A stretch of DNA of 64,000 nt from Tildeniella torsiva UHER 1998/13D (GCA_019358835.1 JAHHIH010000003.1:124001-188000), one strand, 5' to 3'. Positions 34,388-43,744 are shown, counted from the stretch's first letter. The notes: generated by a model not told the origin, from the letters alone. Made by a program: numbers and translations.

Positions 34388-34924
34388 CTAGGGCTCGGGG
34401 GCGGCCAGTTCTAGGGCGTAGTCAACCTCGTCGGCGTTGCCCATAATCAAGTTGCGCTCAATGCGGAGCTTGGCGTCATAGGGGGTAGCATCGCCCCAAA
34501 ATTTGGCCAGCACGGCGGCATCATCGTAGGTGTAGCGGCTTTCGCCATAGAAGCGCAGGTCATTCACCGCCTGGAGCGACTCTAGGCGGGCATCGAGCAA
34601 AAACTGCTCCAGCAGGGCAACATCGGCAGGCCCCCACAAAATCTTGCGGCCCATGCGGGCCTTGGCTTCATCGACATCTTGGCCCCAATAGCTGGCTAGC
34701 TGAGCGGCATCCCAGTAGCTGTAGCCGCTGCTAAAAAAGGTGTCTAGCTCGGCCTGGGCGTAATTTTGGCTGATTTCGCTCTCGTCACACTTGAGTGCTG
34801 CCCCAGACCCAGCGCTGAGCGCCCCGTGGGGCTGAGCGGAGTCGGCAGCAAAGGCGCTGCCGGTAGTGAGAATGGTGGCGATCGCAAGCAGGATAGATAG
34901 ATGAAGCGTTTTAGAATATTTCAT
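34388..34924 (-). CDS. Exported two-repeat protein upstream of the amidoligase
   Basis: The 178-residue protein starts MKYSKTLHLSILLAIATIL and has a signal peptide cleaved near AFA. The mature part contains two related units: YSYWDAAQLASYWGQDVDEAK..GRKILWG and YTYDDAAVLAKFWGDATPYDAK..ERNLIMG. Each has Tyr-Asp-Ala-Ala and a Trp-Gly. The family was not recognised. Tight linkage to the amidoligase suggests a functional partner; whether it is a substrate is speculation. Confidence 0.75.
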   Translation of the reverse strand: MKYSKTLHLSILLAIATILTTGSAFAADSAQPHGALSAGSGAALKCDESEISQNYAQAELDTFFSSGYSYWDAAQLASYWGQDVDEAKARMGRKILWGPADVALLEQFLLDARLESLQAVNDLRFYGESRYTYDDAAVLAKFWGDATPYDAKLRIERNLIMGNADEVDYALELAAPEP

Positions 34925-35032
34925 AGGGTTTAGGCTAAGTTTGCTCCATCATAGGCGGGGGTGCTTGGCTTTTCGGGGGTTTGTAACGAATGCCGCGCTA
35001 CCCTTCATCAAACGCTGTGTTGGGAATCGGTG

Positions 35033-36055
35033 CTAGGGGACAGTGTCGGCCAAACCGCTGTGGATGTGGGCGGCGATCGCACCGGGATGGGTCAGCCACA
35101 CCCGATTGGGCTGATTGCTGGCCACATTGGCGATGTGTTGCAGCGCCCGGCGCAGGTGCCGCAGCCGAAAGGGCTGCCCCACAATGTAGGGGTGCAGAGC
35201 AATGCCATACACTAGGGGCTGCTGGTGAGACTGCTCTAGCATTTCATCGAAGTTGTCGATGATCATCTCGGCAAAGTCTTTGGCACTCACCCGACGCACA
35301 GCAATGGCCGGTATATCGTTAATTTCTTGGGGATAGGGCACCGAGAGAATGCGCCCCTGCCGAGTGTTAAACCAAATCGGCTGATCGTCTTGACACCAGT
35401 CAAGCAGGTAGGTGTAACCCGCCTCCTGAAGCAGGTCGGGGGTGACAGGGCTTTGGGCAATCCAGGGGCCGAGCCAGCCCTGGGGCAGCTGCCCCTCATG
35501 GTTTGCAAGGATCTGCGTGGTTTCGGCAATCAGAGCGGCCTCATCTGCCTCGCTCAAGGTGCTCTGGCGTTCGGAGTTGGTGCGGCCATGGGCGACAATC
35601 TCATCGTTGCGATCGCGAAAGGCCGCCACCACCTCTGGGCAATAGTCGTAGATTGCCGAGTTCACCAGCAGCGCCACCGGCAACTCCAGCTGATCAAACA
35701 GCTCCAGCAGTCGCCAAACGCCCACCCGGTTGCCGTAGTCACGCCAGGCGTAGTTCAGCACGTCGGGCTGAGGGCCACCGGGGGCCAGTTCGGCCCCCAG
35801 ACCTTCGCCAAAGGCAAAATGTTCCAGATTGAGGGCAATGTAAACGGCCAACCGTCGTCCGCCGGGCCAGCGATAGTCGGGCCGCTGGGTAATGGCCGAG
35901 TAGTTGTAGCGTCCGTGGTGGGTCAGCGGCAAGGCGTAGTCTCCCAAAGTCAAGGCAGGGCACGACTGGAAGGGTAGCAGAAACCGCCCACTGTTGAGGT
36001 CAGTACGCCATGCAATGCCGCCGATCCTATTAGTTGCCGCCGCAGTCCTAGCCAT
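35033..36055 (-). CDS. Polysaccharide deacetylase-family protein (PuuE-like)
   Basis: The protein has 340 residues from ATG 36055. It has the NodB-type fold with the Asp/Glu and His positions seen in PuuE-like enzymes: VYIALNLEHFAFG, the IVAHGRTNSERQSTLSEADEAALI stretch, the GWLGPWIAQSPVTPDLLQEAGYTYLLDWCQDD run and YGIALHPYIVGQPFR. The family hydrolyses N-acyl or ureide groups (chitin, peptidoglycan, allantoin); substrate unknown. The start is uncertain: an upstream TTG (36100) and later ATGs are possible. Confidence 0.82.
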   Translation of the reverse strand: MARTAAATNRIGGIAWRTDLNSGRFLLPFQSCPALTLGDYALPLTHHGRYNYSAITQRPDYRWPGGRRLAVYIALNLEHFAFGEGLGAELAPGGPQPDVLNYAWRDYGNRVGVWRLLELFDQLELPVALLVNSAIYDYCPEVVAAFRDRNDEIVAHGRTNSERQSTLSEADEAALIAETTQILANHEGQLPQGWLGPWIAQSPVTPDLLQEAGYTYLLDWCQDDQPIWFNTRQGRILSVPYPQEINDIPAIAVRRVSAKDFAEMIIDNFDEMLEQSHQQPLVYGIALHPYIVGQPFRLRHLRRALQHIANVASNQPNRVWLTHPGAIAAHIHSGLADTVP

Positions 36056-36156
36056 CAAACAGGCTGACACTGGGGATCGAGGGTTTTTTAAGCAAGCCAA
36101 AACAAGCCGTGGAATCAGCTCTAAAGGGCTCCTTTAACAACCCTAAGCCACCAGAG

Positions 36157-36546
36157 TCAAAGATGAGCCTTGATTAGGATTAACGCCCCAGACAAGACCC
36201 CCACCGACAGCAAGATAGAACCCAGCGAAATCAGCGTCATTTTGCGTCGAACAACTCGCTGTCTCAATCGGTCTGAACTGTTAAACCCTTCTAGCTCGGG
36301 GTTGAAGAGAGGCGTTAAAAAGCCGATTGAGTAAAGGATAGACGCGCCAACGAAGACAATGATTGGGGCAAATAGAACTAACCCTCGCTCTACCCCAGCA
36401 TCGCTGTCAAAGGGGATGGCCAGCATAAAGAGCCCTAGGTAGATTGGAATTGCCGCTAAGCTGGCTTGCAGCATCAGCCGACAAAACGATTGCGAAATTA
36501 TCAAAGAATCTACGTTGGTGTCTGGCAGCGATCGAACGATAGTCAT
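36157..36546 (-). CDS. Small hypothetical membrane protein
   Basis: The 129-residue protein has four hydrophobic stretches (about 24-44, 55-76, 103-125 and a weaker one). A basic loop, SSDRLRQRVVRRK, precedes the last segment. No family was recognised. It may follow its own promoter; the next gene on the strand begins about 100 bp away. Confidence 0.65.
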   Translation of the reverse strand: MTIVRSLPDTNVDSLIISQSFCRLMLQASLAAIPIYLGLFMLAIPFDSDAGVERGLVLFAPIIVFVGASILYSIGFLTPLFNPELEGFNSSDRLRQRVVRRKMTLISLGSILLSVGVLSGALILIKAHL

Positions 36547-36760
36547 ATCTAGATAGTATTTTTCGATAATTGAAAGTCATTCTAAGGAACAGCCGTAACG
36601 GCTAACACTGAGTAGCGGTAGCTTTACGCATAATTTAGCGGCCCATGTAGTAAGCCAAAAGAGTTAAAGGATTTAGGGACGCAATTCCTCGCTGATTGCC
36701 GAACGGCGATCGCGAGGCTCTGAGGTTCAGGTCAAGCGATCGCCGTTCCCTCACCATTCC

Positions 36761-37105
36761 CTAAAACGGCAGTCGCCCTGTGGCTAGCAGCCTGTAGCCA
36801 AAGGTCATGCCCAGCATAGAAACAAAGAAATGCCAGAGACTGGTGGGGTTGAGCACGGCCCGACTGCTGACAAAAATGCAGAGAATGCCGCCCGTTACAA
36901 ACACCCAACCCAGCTGCTTCATGAAGCCCAGAGGCATAAAGACCAGCAAAAAGATGCCGCCAAACAACAGAAAAATCGACAGATCGGCGGCAATACCTCG
37001 CCACCAGTAGGGGCTGACATTGGTGGTAAAAAAGATATTTTTACCCAAAAAATAGACACCCAACAGCATTAGGGCTAGACCGACAATTTGAATCAAAAAT
37101 CGCAT
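36761..37105 (-). CDS. Small hypothetical membrane protein
   Basis: The 114-residue protein has about four membrane segments (residues 3-22, 40-60, 64-82, 88-106) with the words NVSPYWWRGIAADLS and SSRAVLNPTSLWHFF between them. It resembles small conserved cyanobacterial membrane proteins, but no named family could be assigned. ATG 37105; it stands alone. Confidence 0.7.
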   Translation of the reverse strand: MRFLIQIVGLALMLLGVYFLGKNIFFTTNVSPYWWRGIAADLSIFLLFGGIFLLVFMPLGFMKQLGWVFVTGGILCIFVSSRAVLNPTSLWHFFVSMLGMTFGYRLLATGRLPF

Positions 37106-37390
37106 AGGGAATGAGTTGACAGTTCAGTGAATGGAGAAGCCTCGTCGGGTAGACAACCGCCGAGCATGCCAGGGGAGATACGCGCTGACACTGACAGAGC
37201 AAACAGTGACCCGTCGCGCCAGATTGGAACCGTGGGCATTGAGAGCATCTTTTCTCCTACAGCCTGAGGGGCGGCGATTCCGGACGCAGCCGTGGCCAAT
37301 ACTGTACAAAGTTCTCTACCCCATGGTCGATACAGCTGCTTTTGTCAGCCTGATACATTAACGCCCATGTCCCCCATTCGGTGGAAGGCT

Positions 37391-37906
37391 ATGAAACTTA
37401 GATGGTTGAGCTATGCAAGTGGTCTGGGGCTCGTGGCGGGTGCCCTGCTGTGGCCCAGCGCGAGTCAGGCCCAGGGGTTTTGCTATCTCATCAACGCCGA
37501 AGGCCGGGTCGTCAATCTGGATGACCTTTGTCTCAGCGACGACGAGCCTGAAACCCTGCCTGCCCCCGACGCCAGCGATGCGTCAGCCGAGCCTCAAGAC
37601 AGCTCATCAACCTCTGAGACCAGGAGCTACACCATTACGAGCCCCGCAGCGGTACCTGGTTCTAGTGCCACGCCTGCCCAGCCCAATGCCGACCCTGCCA
37701 ATCCAGATGCCGCGGAGCCTGCGGCAGAATCTCCTGAAGAACCATCCTCTGAAGCTACGCCCGCCGAGCCCGGCAATTCTTCGGAGCAAAACGATCAAAA
37801 TGATCGCCTAGACATTCCGGTGAGAGAAATTGAGCAGCCTGAGATCCCCGCGATACAGACCCCTCAGACACCAGATTCTACCGACAGCAGCACAGATACG
37901 CCTTAA
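37391..37906 (+). CDS. Exported acidic Pro/Ser-rich protein
   Basis: From ATG 37391 the protein has 171 residues. It has a signal peptide (MKLRWLSYASGLGLVAGALL, cleavage after SQA) and a short folded-looking head FCYLINAEGRVVNLDDLC with two Cys. A long disordered Pro/Ala/Ser/Glu/Asp-rich tail follows. The head is recurrent in cyanobacterial secreted proteins; function unknown. In-frame ATGs further upstream would hide the signal peptide. Confidence 0.72.
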   Translation: MKLRWLSYASGLGLVAGALLWPSASQAQGFCYLINAEGRVVNLDDLCLSDDEPETLPAPDASDASAEPQDSSSTSETRSYTITSPAAVPGSSATPAQPNADPANPDAAEPAAESPEEPSSEATPAEPGNSSEQNDQNDRLDIPVREIEQPEIPAIQTPQTPDSTDSSTDTP

Positions 37907-37993
37907 TTCCGCCAATTGTTCAGACTAGAGGGAAACGCGAGTCTGCCTCAACCCACTAGCCGTAGCCTAGTGGTCAACCTATCTTTGCCTACT

Positions 37994-38740
37994 ATGGGAA
38001 GTTCCTCAGACTTGCAGCTCAGAGCGATCGCCGTTCACCATCGCCTCTGTGCCGAATACGGTTGCCCCATTCCCTATTTCCATAGGCTCGATCCGCTGAG
38101 TGAGCTGGTTTCTTCTCTGCTGTCCCACCGCACCAAGAATCGGGATTCGGGTCGCGCGTTCAAGCAGCTAGTGGCCCAGTTTCCCACTTGGGAAGCGGTG
38201 CGGGATGCGCCCACGGAGCTGGTAGAACAGGCGATCGCACCCTGCACCTGGCCCGAGCAAAAAGCGCCCCGCATTCAGCAGGTGTTGCGATTGGTTGGTG
38301 AGTTGACCAACGGTGAATGGTCGCTCGATTTTTTGAAGGATATGCCGGTGACCGAGGCTCGCGCCTGGCTCGAAGCGCTGCCCGGCGTCGGGCCAAAAAC
38401 TAGTGCGGCGGTGTTGTGCTTTAGCGAGTTGCGGGGTCGAGCGCTGCCGGTGGATAGTCACCATCACCGGGTAGCCCAGCGGTTGGGCCTGATTCCTAAA
38501 GCGATGGCGGTGGGGCCATCCCATGTGGCACTGGAAGGGTTTTTGCCCGACGAGTGGGATGCCCAGCAGGTCTACGACCACCATGAAGTGATGATGTTGC
38601 ACGGCCAGCGGTGCTGCTTTTATAACAACCCGAGCTGCGATCGCTGCGTGGTGCTCGATCTGTGTCCCTGTGGGCAGGAGAGACGAGAAAAAAACGAAGA
38701 GTTAAGAACGAAAAACGAAAAGGGGCTTTCTACGGGGTGA
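37994..38740 (+). CDS. nth: Endonuclease III-like DNA glycosylase with [4Fe-4S] cluster
   Basis: The protein has 248 residues from ATG 37994. It has the HhH-GPD fold: LLSHRTKNRDSGRAF, helix-hairpin-helix LPGVGPKTSAAVL with the catalytic Lys, and VDSHHHRVAQRLG with the catalytic Asp. The C-x6-C-x2-C-x5-C cluster is CFYNNPSCDRCVVLDLC. The HRT variant instead of the Q-T of classical EndoIII suggests altered base specificity. The last 20 residues are Glu/Lys/Arg-rich and encoded by GAAAAACGAA-type repeats. The 3' end overlaps the convergent GTPase gene by 11 bp. Confidence 0.88.
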   Translation: MGSSSDLQLRAIAVHHRLCAEYGCPIPYFHRLDPLSELVSSLLSHRTKNRDSGRAFKQLVAQFPTWEAVRDAPTELVEQAIAPCTWPEQKAPRIQQVLRLVGELTNGEWSLDFLKDMPVTEARAWLEALPGVGPKTSAAVLCFSELRGRALPVDSHHHRVAQRLGLIPKAMAVGPSHVALEGFLPDEWDAQQVYDHHEVMMLHGQRCCFYNNPSCDRCVVLDLCPCGQERREKNEELRTKNEKGLSTG

Positions 38741-40280
38741 TCTTGGCTCTAAGTTCGGCTTTGATGCGGTTGAGGATAGACGTTTCATCAAGGCCATCGA
38801 GAATTTCGCCGATCACGGCTTTGGGGCCGTTTGGCCCCCAGGTGGCCCCGTTGGTGAGATAGGTTTTGGTAATCTGGCCGATGCCGTAGGTAGCCAGACC
38901 AGCGACGCCGCCCTGGGCCAGGGCTACGGGAATGTAGGGGGCGATCGCCAGCCCACCCGTCGCGATCGCCGACACCCCTAGCATGCCCTTCAGCGAACTC
39001 AGCCCCAGGGTGATCACCAGCTCGCTGATGGTGATGCCGCCCAGACCCAGGGCAATCTGCTGGAGCAGTTTGAGGGCGGCGGGTCGGGTCATGGGCAGGC
39101 CGTAGAGCCGCGACAGGTTGAGAATCAGCATGACATCAATGACGGTGCCGCCGATCAAATCCGCCACGGTGATGGGGTTGAGGGCAACGGCGACGGCTTT
39201 GATCATGGTGGCGTTCCAGATGGTGTCGTCGGCGATGCGATCGCAAATCTGCCGCTTGCGTTCGAGAATTTCGGCGCTAACGCCCTCGGCATACATCAGG
39301 GTGTTGAGCGCTACCAGGGCTTTGCCTTCGCGGTGCAAAATGTCGAGAATTTTGAGCTTCAGATCATCGACCTGGGGCTGGGCGCGCACGGTTTTGTAGG
39401 TCGTTTCGCCACTGGGTTGGGTGACAGCCTGCACCGCCAGCGGGGAAGCCGCCGCCATGACGATTTCGTCGGGGGAAATTAAGTTTTGGAGGCGGCGATC
39501 GCGCAGGGTTTCGTAGAGCGTCTGGCGATCGGCCTCAGGGAACTGGTCAACTTTGTTGAACACCAGCAGCATCGGCTTACTGGCCTGGCGCAGAGCTTTT
39601 AATGCCTCATATTCGACACGGGTAATGTCACCCGCAATCACAAACAGAATCAGATCGACCTGCTCGGCAATGCGGCGGGCCAGAGCGGCGCGGTCTTCGC
39701 CATCTACTTCGTCAAGGCCGGGGGTGTCGATTAGCTCGATGCGCGACTGGCCGACGCTCTTGAGCGAAACTCGCAGCAGATCGGGCAGGTCGGGCGCAAG
39801 GGATTCTCGACTAACGGCCCAGGCGCTGCCTTCGACCACCTGGGTGATACCGTGGGTGACGCCAGTGGCAAACACCTCTTGGCCCATCAGAGCATTTAGC
39901 AGGGAAGATTTGCCGCGCCCCACCAGACCAAAGGCGGCGATGTGTACCACCGTATTCTCTAGCTTGTCTTTGAGCCCCTTGAGGTTTTGCAGGGCTTCTT
40001 CGACCCCGGCCTGCTCGCGGGGGGTGAGGTTGAGGCGCTGCACCAGGCCACCCAGGGCTTCTTGAGCGCGGCGGTAGTTGAGGTCGTCTTGTAGGTCTTG
40101 AAAGTCGAGCACCAGATCGCCCAGCTCTTGCTCCACAGCCTCCCAGGTGGCGGGGTCGGCGGCAGGAAGCGCTAGGGGAGCGCCCTGCACGGTGGCGACG
40201 AGTTCCCCCAGTTCAGCCTCGACCTCTTCCCAGGTGGTATCTGGGTTTGGGGGAGTAGGCAGGGGATCGTTAGCGGGCAT
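38730..40280 (-). CDS. Era-like GTPase with DUF697 membrane domain
   Basis: The 516-residue protein has an N-terminal coiled region (to about 120), then a GTPase domain. This carries G1 GLVGRGKSS, G2-region GITQVVEG, G3 DTPGLDEVDGED and G4 NKVD. A C-terminal hydrophobic DUF697-type domain (about 360-500: IKAVAVALNPITVADLIGGTVIDVMLIL) follows. Such proteins occur in cyanobacteria and enterics (YcjF type) at membranes; role unknown. ATG 40280. Confidence 0.87.
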   Translation of the reverse strand: MPANDPLPTPPNPDTTWEEVEAELGELVATVQGAPLALPAADPATWEAVEQELGDLVLDFQDLQDDLNYRRAQEALGGLVQRLNLTPREQAGVEEALQNLKGLKDKLENTVVHIAAFGLVGRGKSSLLNALMGQEVFATGVTHGITQVVEGSAWAVSRESLAPDLPDLLRVSLKSVGQSRIELIDTPGLDEVDGEDRAALARRIAEQVDLILFVIAGDITRVEYEALKALRQASKPMLLVFNKVDQFPEADRQTLYETLRDRRLQNLISPDEIVMAAASPLAVQAVTQPSGETTYKTVRAQPQVDDLKLKILDILHREGKALVALNTLMYAEGVSAEILERKRQICDRIADDTIWNATMIKAVAVALNPITVADLIGGTVIDVMLILNLSRLYGLPMTRPAALKLLQQIALGLGGITISELVITLGLSSLKGMLGVSAIATGGLAIAPYIPVALAQGGVAGLATYGIGQITKTYLTNGATWGPNGPKAVIGEILDGLDETSILNRIKAELRAKITP

Positions 40281-40356
40281 GAGTAGCAGGTGAAGGTAAA
40301 CCTGCTCTAAGCATAGCGAAGCGAGTTGGGGGTGAGAGGGTGGGCCAATAGGGTAT

Positions 40357-41046
40357 TTACCGGGGGAGAGCCCAAAGCCCGCTCAGCCCAGACTGCAAAA
40401 ACAGCAGGCCAAACACCAGGGAGACGCCGATCACAATGGGGCGGTTGTAGGCGGTTAACCAGGCCGAGGCGCGATCCAAAATCGCTTTGGATTGTTGGGG
40501 AATGACCAGGCGCAGGGCCAGGGGCAGCAGCAGCAGCGATTGGGCCAGGAGGATGAAGATCAGGTAGGCGATCGCCCCACCTTGCAGCCCCAGCTGAGCG
40601 GTAGCGATGGTGGCCAAAGCACTGAGGGTAAACACCCACAGCTTGATGGCGATCAGCGGCAGAGTCAGGCCAATGCCTAGGGCTTGCCAGGGGGTGGCGC
40701 TGTCGATGGCGGTCAGCCACTTGGGAGGCGGTTCGTCAGGGTCGGGCTGTTTGCGCCACTTTTTGTAGGCGGTCACCAGCAGCAAAATGCCGAGAACTAG
40801 CAGCAGGGTCGCCACCACTGGCCCCTTGCCCCCTTCCCCCGCCGAGGCCGCGACGGATTCGCCTAGAAATAGCCCAAAGGCCGCTCCTTGCAGGAGGCGG
40901 GTGAGGGTCATGCCGCCCACGTAGGCGACACCCTTGAGCAACCCCTGGTTTGGGCTTTGCAGCAGCAGCAGCCCGATGATGATTTGCAGCGGCACCAGGG
41001 CACTGCCGAGGATGTAGGGCAACAGTGCAACGATCATGCTTCCCAT
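40357..41046 (-). CDS. GAP/Sap-family membrane protein (LysE-like)
   Basis: The 229-residue protein has six membrane segments with the two-half layout of the GAP (Sap) family, PYILGSALVPLQIIIGLLLL and WQALGIGLTLPLIAIKLW. Mycobacterial members take part in peptidoglycolipid or sulfolipid surface transport, and the family is related to LysE exporters. Substrate unknown. It is convergent-independent, 76 bp upstream of the GTPase start on the same strand. Confidence 0.78.
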   Translation of the reverse strand: MGSMIVALLPYILGSALVPLQIIIGLLLLQSPNQGLLKGVAYVGGMTLTRLLQGAAFGLFLGESVAASAGEGGKGPVVATLLLVLGILLLVTAYKKWRKQPDPDEPPPKWLTAIDSATPWQALGIGLTLPLIAIKLWVFTLSALATIATAQLGLQGGAIAYLIFILLAQSLLLLPLALRLVIPQQSKAILDRASAWLTAYNRPIVIGVSLVFGLLFLQSGLSGLWALPR

Positions 41047-41207
41047 AGGTTTAAATTGCTCCGGCTAAGGGAACTTGGGGCATTGGCGGTTTGCTGGATG
41101 CAAAGGCAGGCAGGCCCGACTTAATGTTGAGACACACAATCCTATGCCGGGGTGCTCAGGGGGTACAAGATCTGTGTAGAGGATGTATTAATTGGGAGTT
41201 TGCAATC

Positions 41208-41630
41208 ATGACCACGCTACCCCCCAGTCAGGATGTTGAGCGGTTGCGCGTGCTGGCAATGCTGCACTACGTAGTGGCGGGGCTGGTGCTAGCGTTTGCG
41301 CTGCTGCCGCTGGTGTTTGTGGCGATTGGGGTGTTGGTGCTGCTGGCCCCAGAGGCTGCGGTTAGCATCGATAATGAGTTACAGCCCAGGGCGGCGGGGC
41401 TGATCTTTTTGGCGATCGGGTTGGCGCTGTTTCTCTACGGGATGGTGCTGGCGATCGCGCTGATCATATCGGGCGGCTGCTTGCGGCGGCACAAGCACTA
41501 CTGGTTTAGCTTTGTGGTGGCCTGCGGGGCGCTGCTGTTTACGCCCCTGGGCACGCTGCTGGGGTTGGCGACGCTGGTGGTGCTGCTGCAAGAGTCGGTG
41601 CGCGAGCTGTACGGAGTTTCTTTCGGCTAA
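41208..41630 (+). CDS. Small conserved membrane protein
   Basis: The protein has 140 residues from ATG 41208 (MTTLPPSQDVERLRVLAMLHYVV). Membrane segments lie at about 17-46, 62-88 and 97-122, with a CLRRHKHYWFS turn. The pattern resembles a small DUF-type bacterial membrane protein; function unknown. An inverted repeat follows its stop. Confidence 0.72.
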   Translation: MTTLPPSQDVERLRVLAMLHYVVAGLVLAFALLPLVFVAIGVLVLLAPEAAVSIDNELQPRAAGLIFLAIGLALFLYGMVLAIALIISGGCLRRHKHYWFSFVVACGALLFTPLGTLLGLATLVVLLQESVRELYGVSFG

Positions 41631-41643
41631 GGATCCTATTTAA

Positions 41644-41704
41644 GGGGTCGGGTGCCTGGGGCGAAGCCAGGGACTGTGACAACACATCAAAGGCACCCGA
41701 TCCC
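41644..41704. terminator. Inverted repeat between convergent genes
   Basis: GGGGTCGGGTGCCT (41644-41657) pairs with AGGCACCCGATCCC (41691-41704), one G-U, with a 33-nt loop. There is no U-tract, so this is a weak terminator candidate. Confidence 0.4.
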
Positions 41705-41710
41705 TACAAC

Positions 41711-42670
41711 TCATTTGAGCGCTTCGATCACCGCATCGTGGATCGCGCCGTTGCTGGCGACGACGCCGGGGTTATTAGGGAAGCGGGCCGCGCTGGCAAA
41801 GTCGAGGGGCTGGCCGCGCATATCGGTGACGCGGCCCCCGGCTTCTTCGACCACCAGCACTCCGGCAGCGTGATCCCAAATTTTTTCGCGATAGTCGGGG
41901 GTTTTGGGAGAGGGCAGGCGCAGGTAGAGGGCAGCTTGCCCTGCGGCCACAGCGGCGTACTTAGCCTGGCTATCCATGCGAATAGAAGGGGCGGTAATGC
42001 CAACAGCCTGGGCGACATGGGCCTGCTGGCTGAGGTCGCCGTGGCCCGACTCGACACTTTCGACCAGGCGTAGGTGGTCAACATCGTCGGCAGCGGTAAC
42101 TTTCAGCGGTTGGAGGGTGCCGCCCGCCAGGGACATCATCACGGTGCCCTCACCGCGCACGGCGACAAAGATTAAGCCCATTTCGCCACCGTCAAAGCTG
42201 AGGAAGGGGCAGCCGAGCACTCCTACTTTGATGTCGCCATCAACGACCAGGGCCAGGGCGATCGCGTACTGGTCACCGCGCAAAAAACCCTTGGTGCCGT
42301 CGATGGGGTCGAGGGTCCAGTAGCGGGGCGCGACATCACCATTACCGTGGTCAATCCAGTTCAGCACATCGCTATCGGTGGCGCTGGGAATGGCTTGCTG
42401 TACCTGGGCAGTGACGGCGGTGAGAACAGCGGTGGTTTCGGGCTGGCGCAGGTCGGTGGTGTCTTCTTCGCCCACCACCGAGTCACTGGGAAAGGCCTCG
42501 GCCAGGGCTTTACAAATCAACGCTTGGGCACCGTAGTCGGCGATGGTGACGGGGCTTTTGTCGTTTTTTTCGATGGCGGCGGGGACGAGGCCCTGGCGCA
42601 CGGCTTCGCAGAGCTGGGCGGCTTGGATGACGGCGGCAATCGCGACTTGTTTTTCCTTGTCGTAGGGCAT
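41711..42670 (-). CDS. cysQ: 3'(2'),5'-bisphosphate nucleotidase, inositol monophosphatase family
   Basis: The 319-residue protein shows VVGEEDT (metal Glu), YWTLDPIDGTKGFLRGDQYAIAL (the DPxDGTxxF metal site) and the C-terminal KIWDHAAGVLVVEEAGGRVTD. It matches HAL2/CysQ-type enzymes that turn 3'-phosphoadenosine 5'-phosphate into AMP, clearing the by-product of sulfate assimilation. Other inositol-phosphatase activities are possible. ATG 42670. Confidence 0.9.
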   Translation of the reverse strand: MPYDKEKQVAIAAVIQAAQLCEAVRQGLVPAAIEKNDKSPVTIADYGAQALICKALAEAFPSDSVVGEEDTTDLRQPETTAVLTAVTAQVQQAIPSATDSDVLNWIDHGNGDVAPRYWTLDPIDGTKGFLRGDQYAIALALVVDGDIKVGVLGCPFLSFDGGEMGLIFVAVRGEGTVMMSLAGGTLQPLKVTAADDVDHLRLVESVESGHGDLSQQAHVAQAVGITAPSIRMDSQAKYAAVAAGQAALYLRLPSPKTPDYREKIWDHAAGVLVVEEAGGRVTDMRGQPLDFASAARFPNNPGVVASNGAIHDAVIEALK

Positions 42671-42727
42671 GGGGAAGTAGGGAGTGAGGGGGGTTAGGGG
42701 AGATGGGGGAGTGGGGGAGATGGGGGA
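42669..42727. repeat. GGGGGAGATGGG-type tandem repeats
   Basis: GGGGAGATGGGGGAGTGGGGG units fill the spacer between the PfkB gene and the nucleotidase gene on the minus strand and abut the nucleotidase start. Confidence 0.6.
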
Positions 42728-42740
42728 TTACAAGAGAGCA

Positions 42741-43601
42741 CTATAGCCGCTGGGGTGCATTCTCGATCCAGGCACGGGTACCAAAGTGGCGGCAGCTCTC
42801 GGCAGCGACATGGGCGGCCTGGGTCAGGGCGTCGGGGAAGGGGGTATGCAGGCGGTAGTGGCAAAAGGCTCCGTGGAAGATGTCTCCGGCTCCGAGGGTG
42901 TCTTGGACGGTGACTTGGGGGACGGGTAGGGTGCCCAGGGTGCTGCGATCGCAAAAGTGAATAGGGTTGGGGCCGTGGGTGATGGCAACATCGGGAATGC
43001 CCAATGCACTGAGGGCTGTTAGGGTGTCGGGTTGGCTCGGCAGCTGAAATTTGGCGGCGGCGATGACGCTGGTGGCGAGGGGGAGGACACTGTCGAAGCC
43101 GGGTTTCCAACTGCCTGCGTCGATGACGATGGGAATGGTTTGGGACTGGGCGGCGATCGCAATGGCATGACTGGTGGCTATCTGGTGGCCGTCGATCAAG
43201 ACTATATCGACAGCGGTGAGTAATTGTTCTGGAGTCGCAGGAGTCTCGGCCTGGCGACCGACGGCATTGCGGGAGACGATGGCGCGATCACCCGTGGCGG
43301 CGGTGATGAGAATGGTGGAGAGCGGCGGCGGGGATTGTAGTTGGGGACTGAGATCCACAATCTCGATGCCGTAGGTCATTAGGTCAGCTCGAATCAGATC
43401 GGCCAGGGGGTGCTGGCCCAGGGCACCCAGGAGAATCGCTCGATTGCCCAAGGCAGCAAAGGCGATCGCGGCGTTGGTGGCTGGCCCACCCGCGACCAGC
43501 AAACTCTCCTCAGCGACAATTTTCTCATCGCTGCTGGGCACATGGTCTACGCGATAGATGCAGTCGAGGGTGATCAATCCCACAAACAGTCCAGTGGCCA
43601 C
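42741..43601 (-). CDS. PfkB-family carbohydrate kinase
   Basis: From the GTG at 43601 the protein has 286 residues (MATGLFVGLITLDCIYRV). It has the ribokinase-fold signature VAGGPATNAAIAFAALG and the C-terminal DTLGAGDIFHGAF with the catalytic Asp. Substrate (sugar or nucleoside) not assignable; the small size and IYRVDHVP lid fit ketohexokinase-like members. A longer frame reaches a TTG at 43742 but would overlap the divergent promoter. It is upstream of the nucleotidase gene. Confidence 0.85.
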   Translation of the reverse strand: MATGLFVGLITLDCIYRVDHVPSSDEKIVAEESLLVAGGPATNAAIAFAALGNRAILLGALGQHPLADLIRADLMTYGIEIVDLSPQLQSPPPLSTILITAATGDRAIVSRNAVGRQAETPATPEQLLTAVDIVLIDGHQIATSHAIAIAAQSQTIPIVIDAGSWKPGFDSVLPLATSVIAAAKFQLPSQPDTLTALSALGIPDVAITHGPNPIHFCDRSTLGTLPVPQVTVQDTLGAGDIFHGAFCHYRLHTPFPDALTQAAHVAAESCRHFGTRAWIENAPQRL

Positions 43602-43744
43602 GGTGATATTTCTCTCGGCAGATTCTAATTGGCGGAGCAAGCCGTACTCTCCACAGCATAGGTCTAGCCCTGCGTGTAAGGTAAAGAATGCGATCGCCCC
43701 ATCTTTCGCCTGTTTCGGATTGTTTTCGCTGGGTTGCACCAAAA

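Noticed and set aside
35327-35977. 216-codon plus-strand frame opposite the deacetylase
   Set aside because: Antisense to a conserved gene, no recognisable domain.
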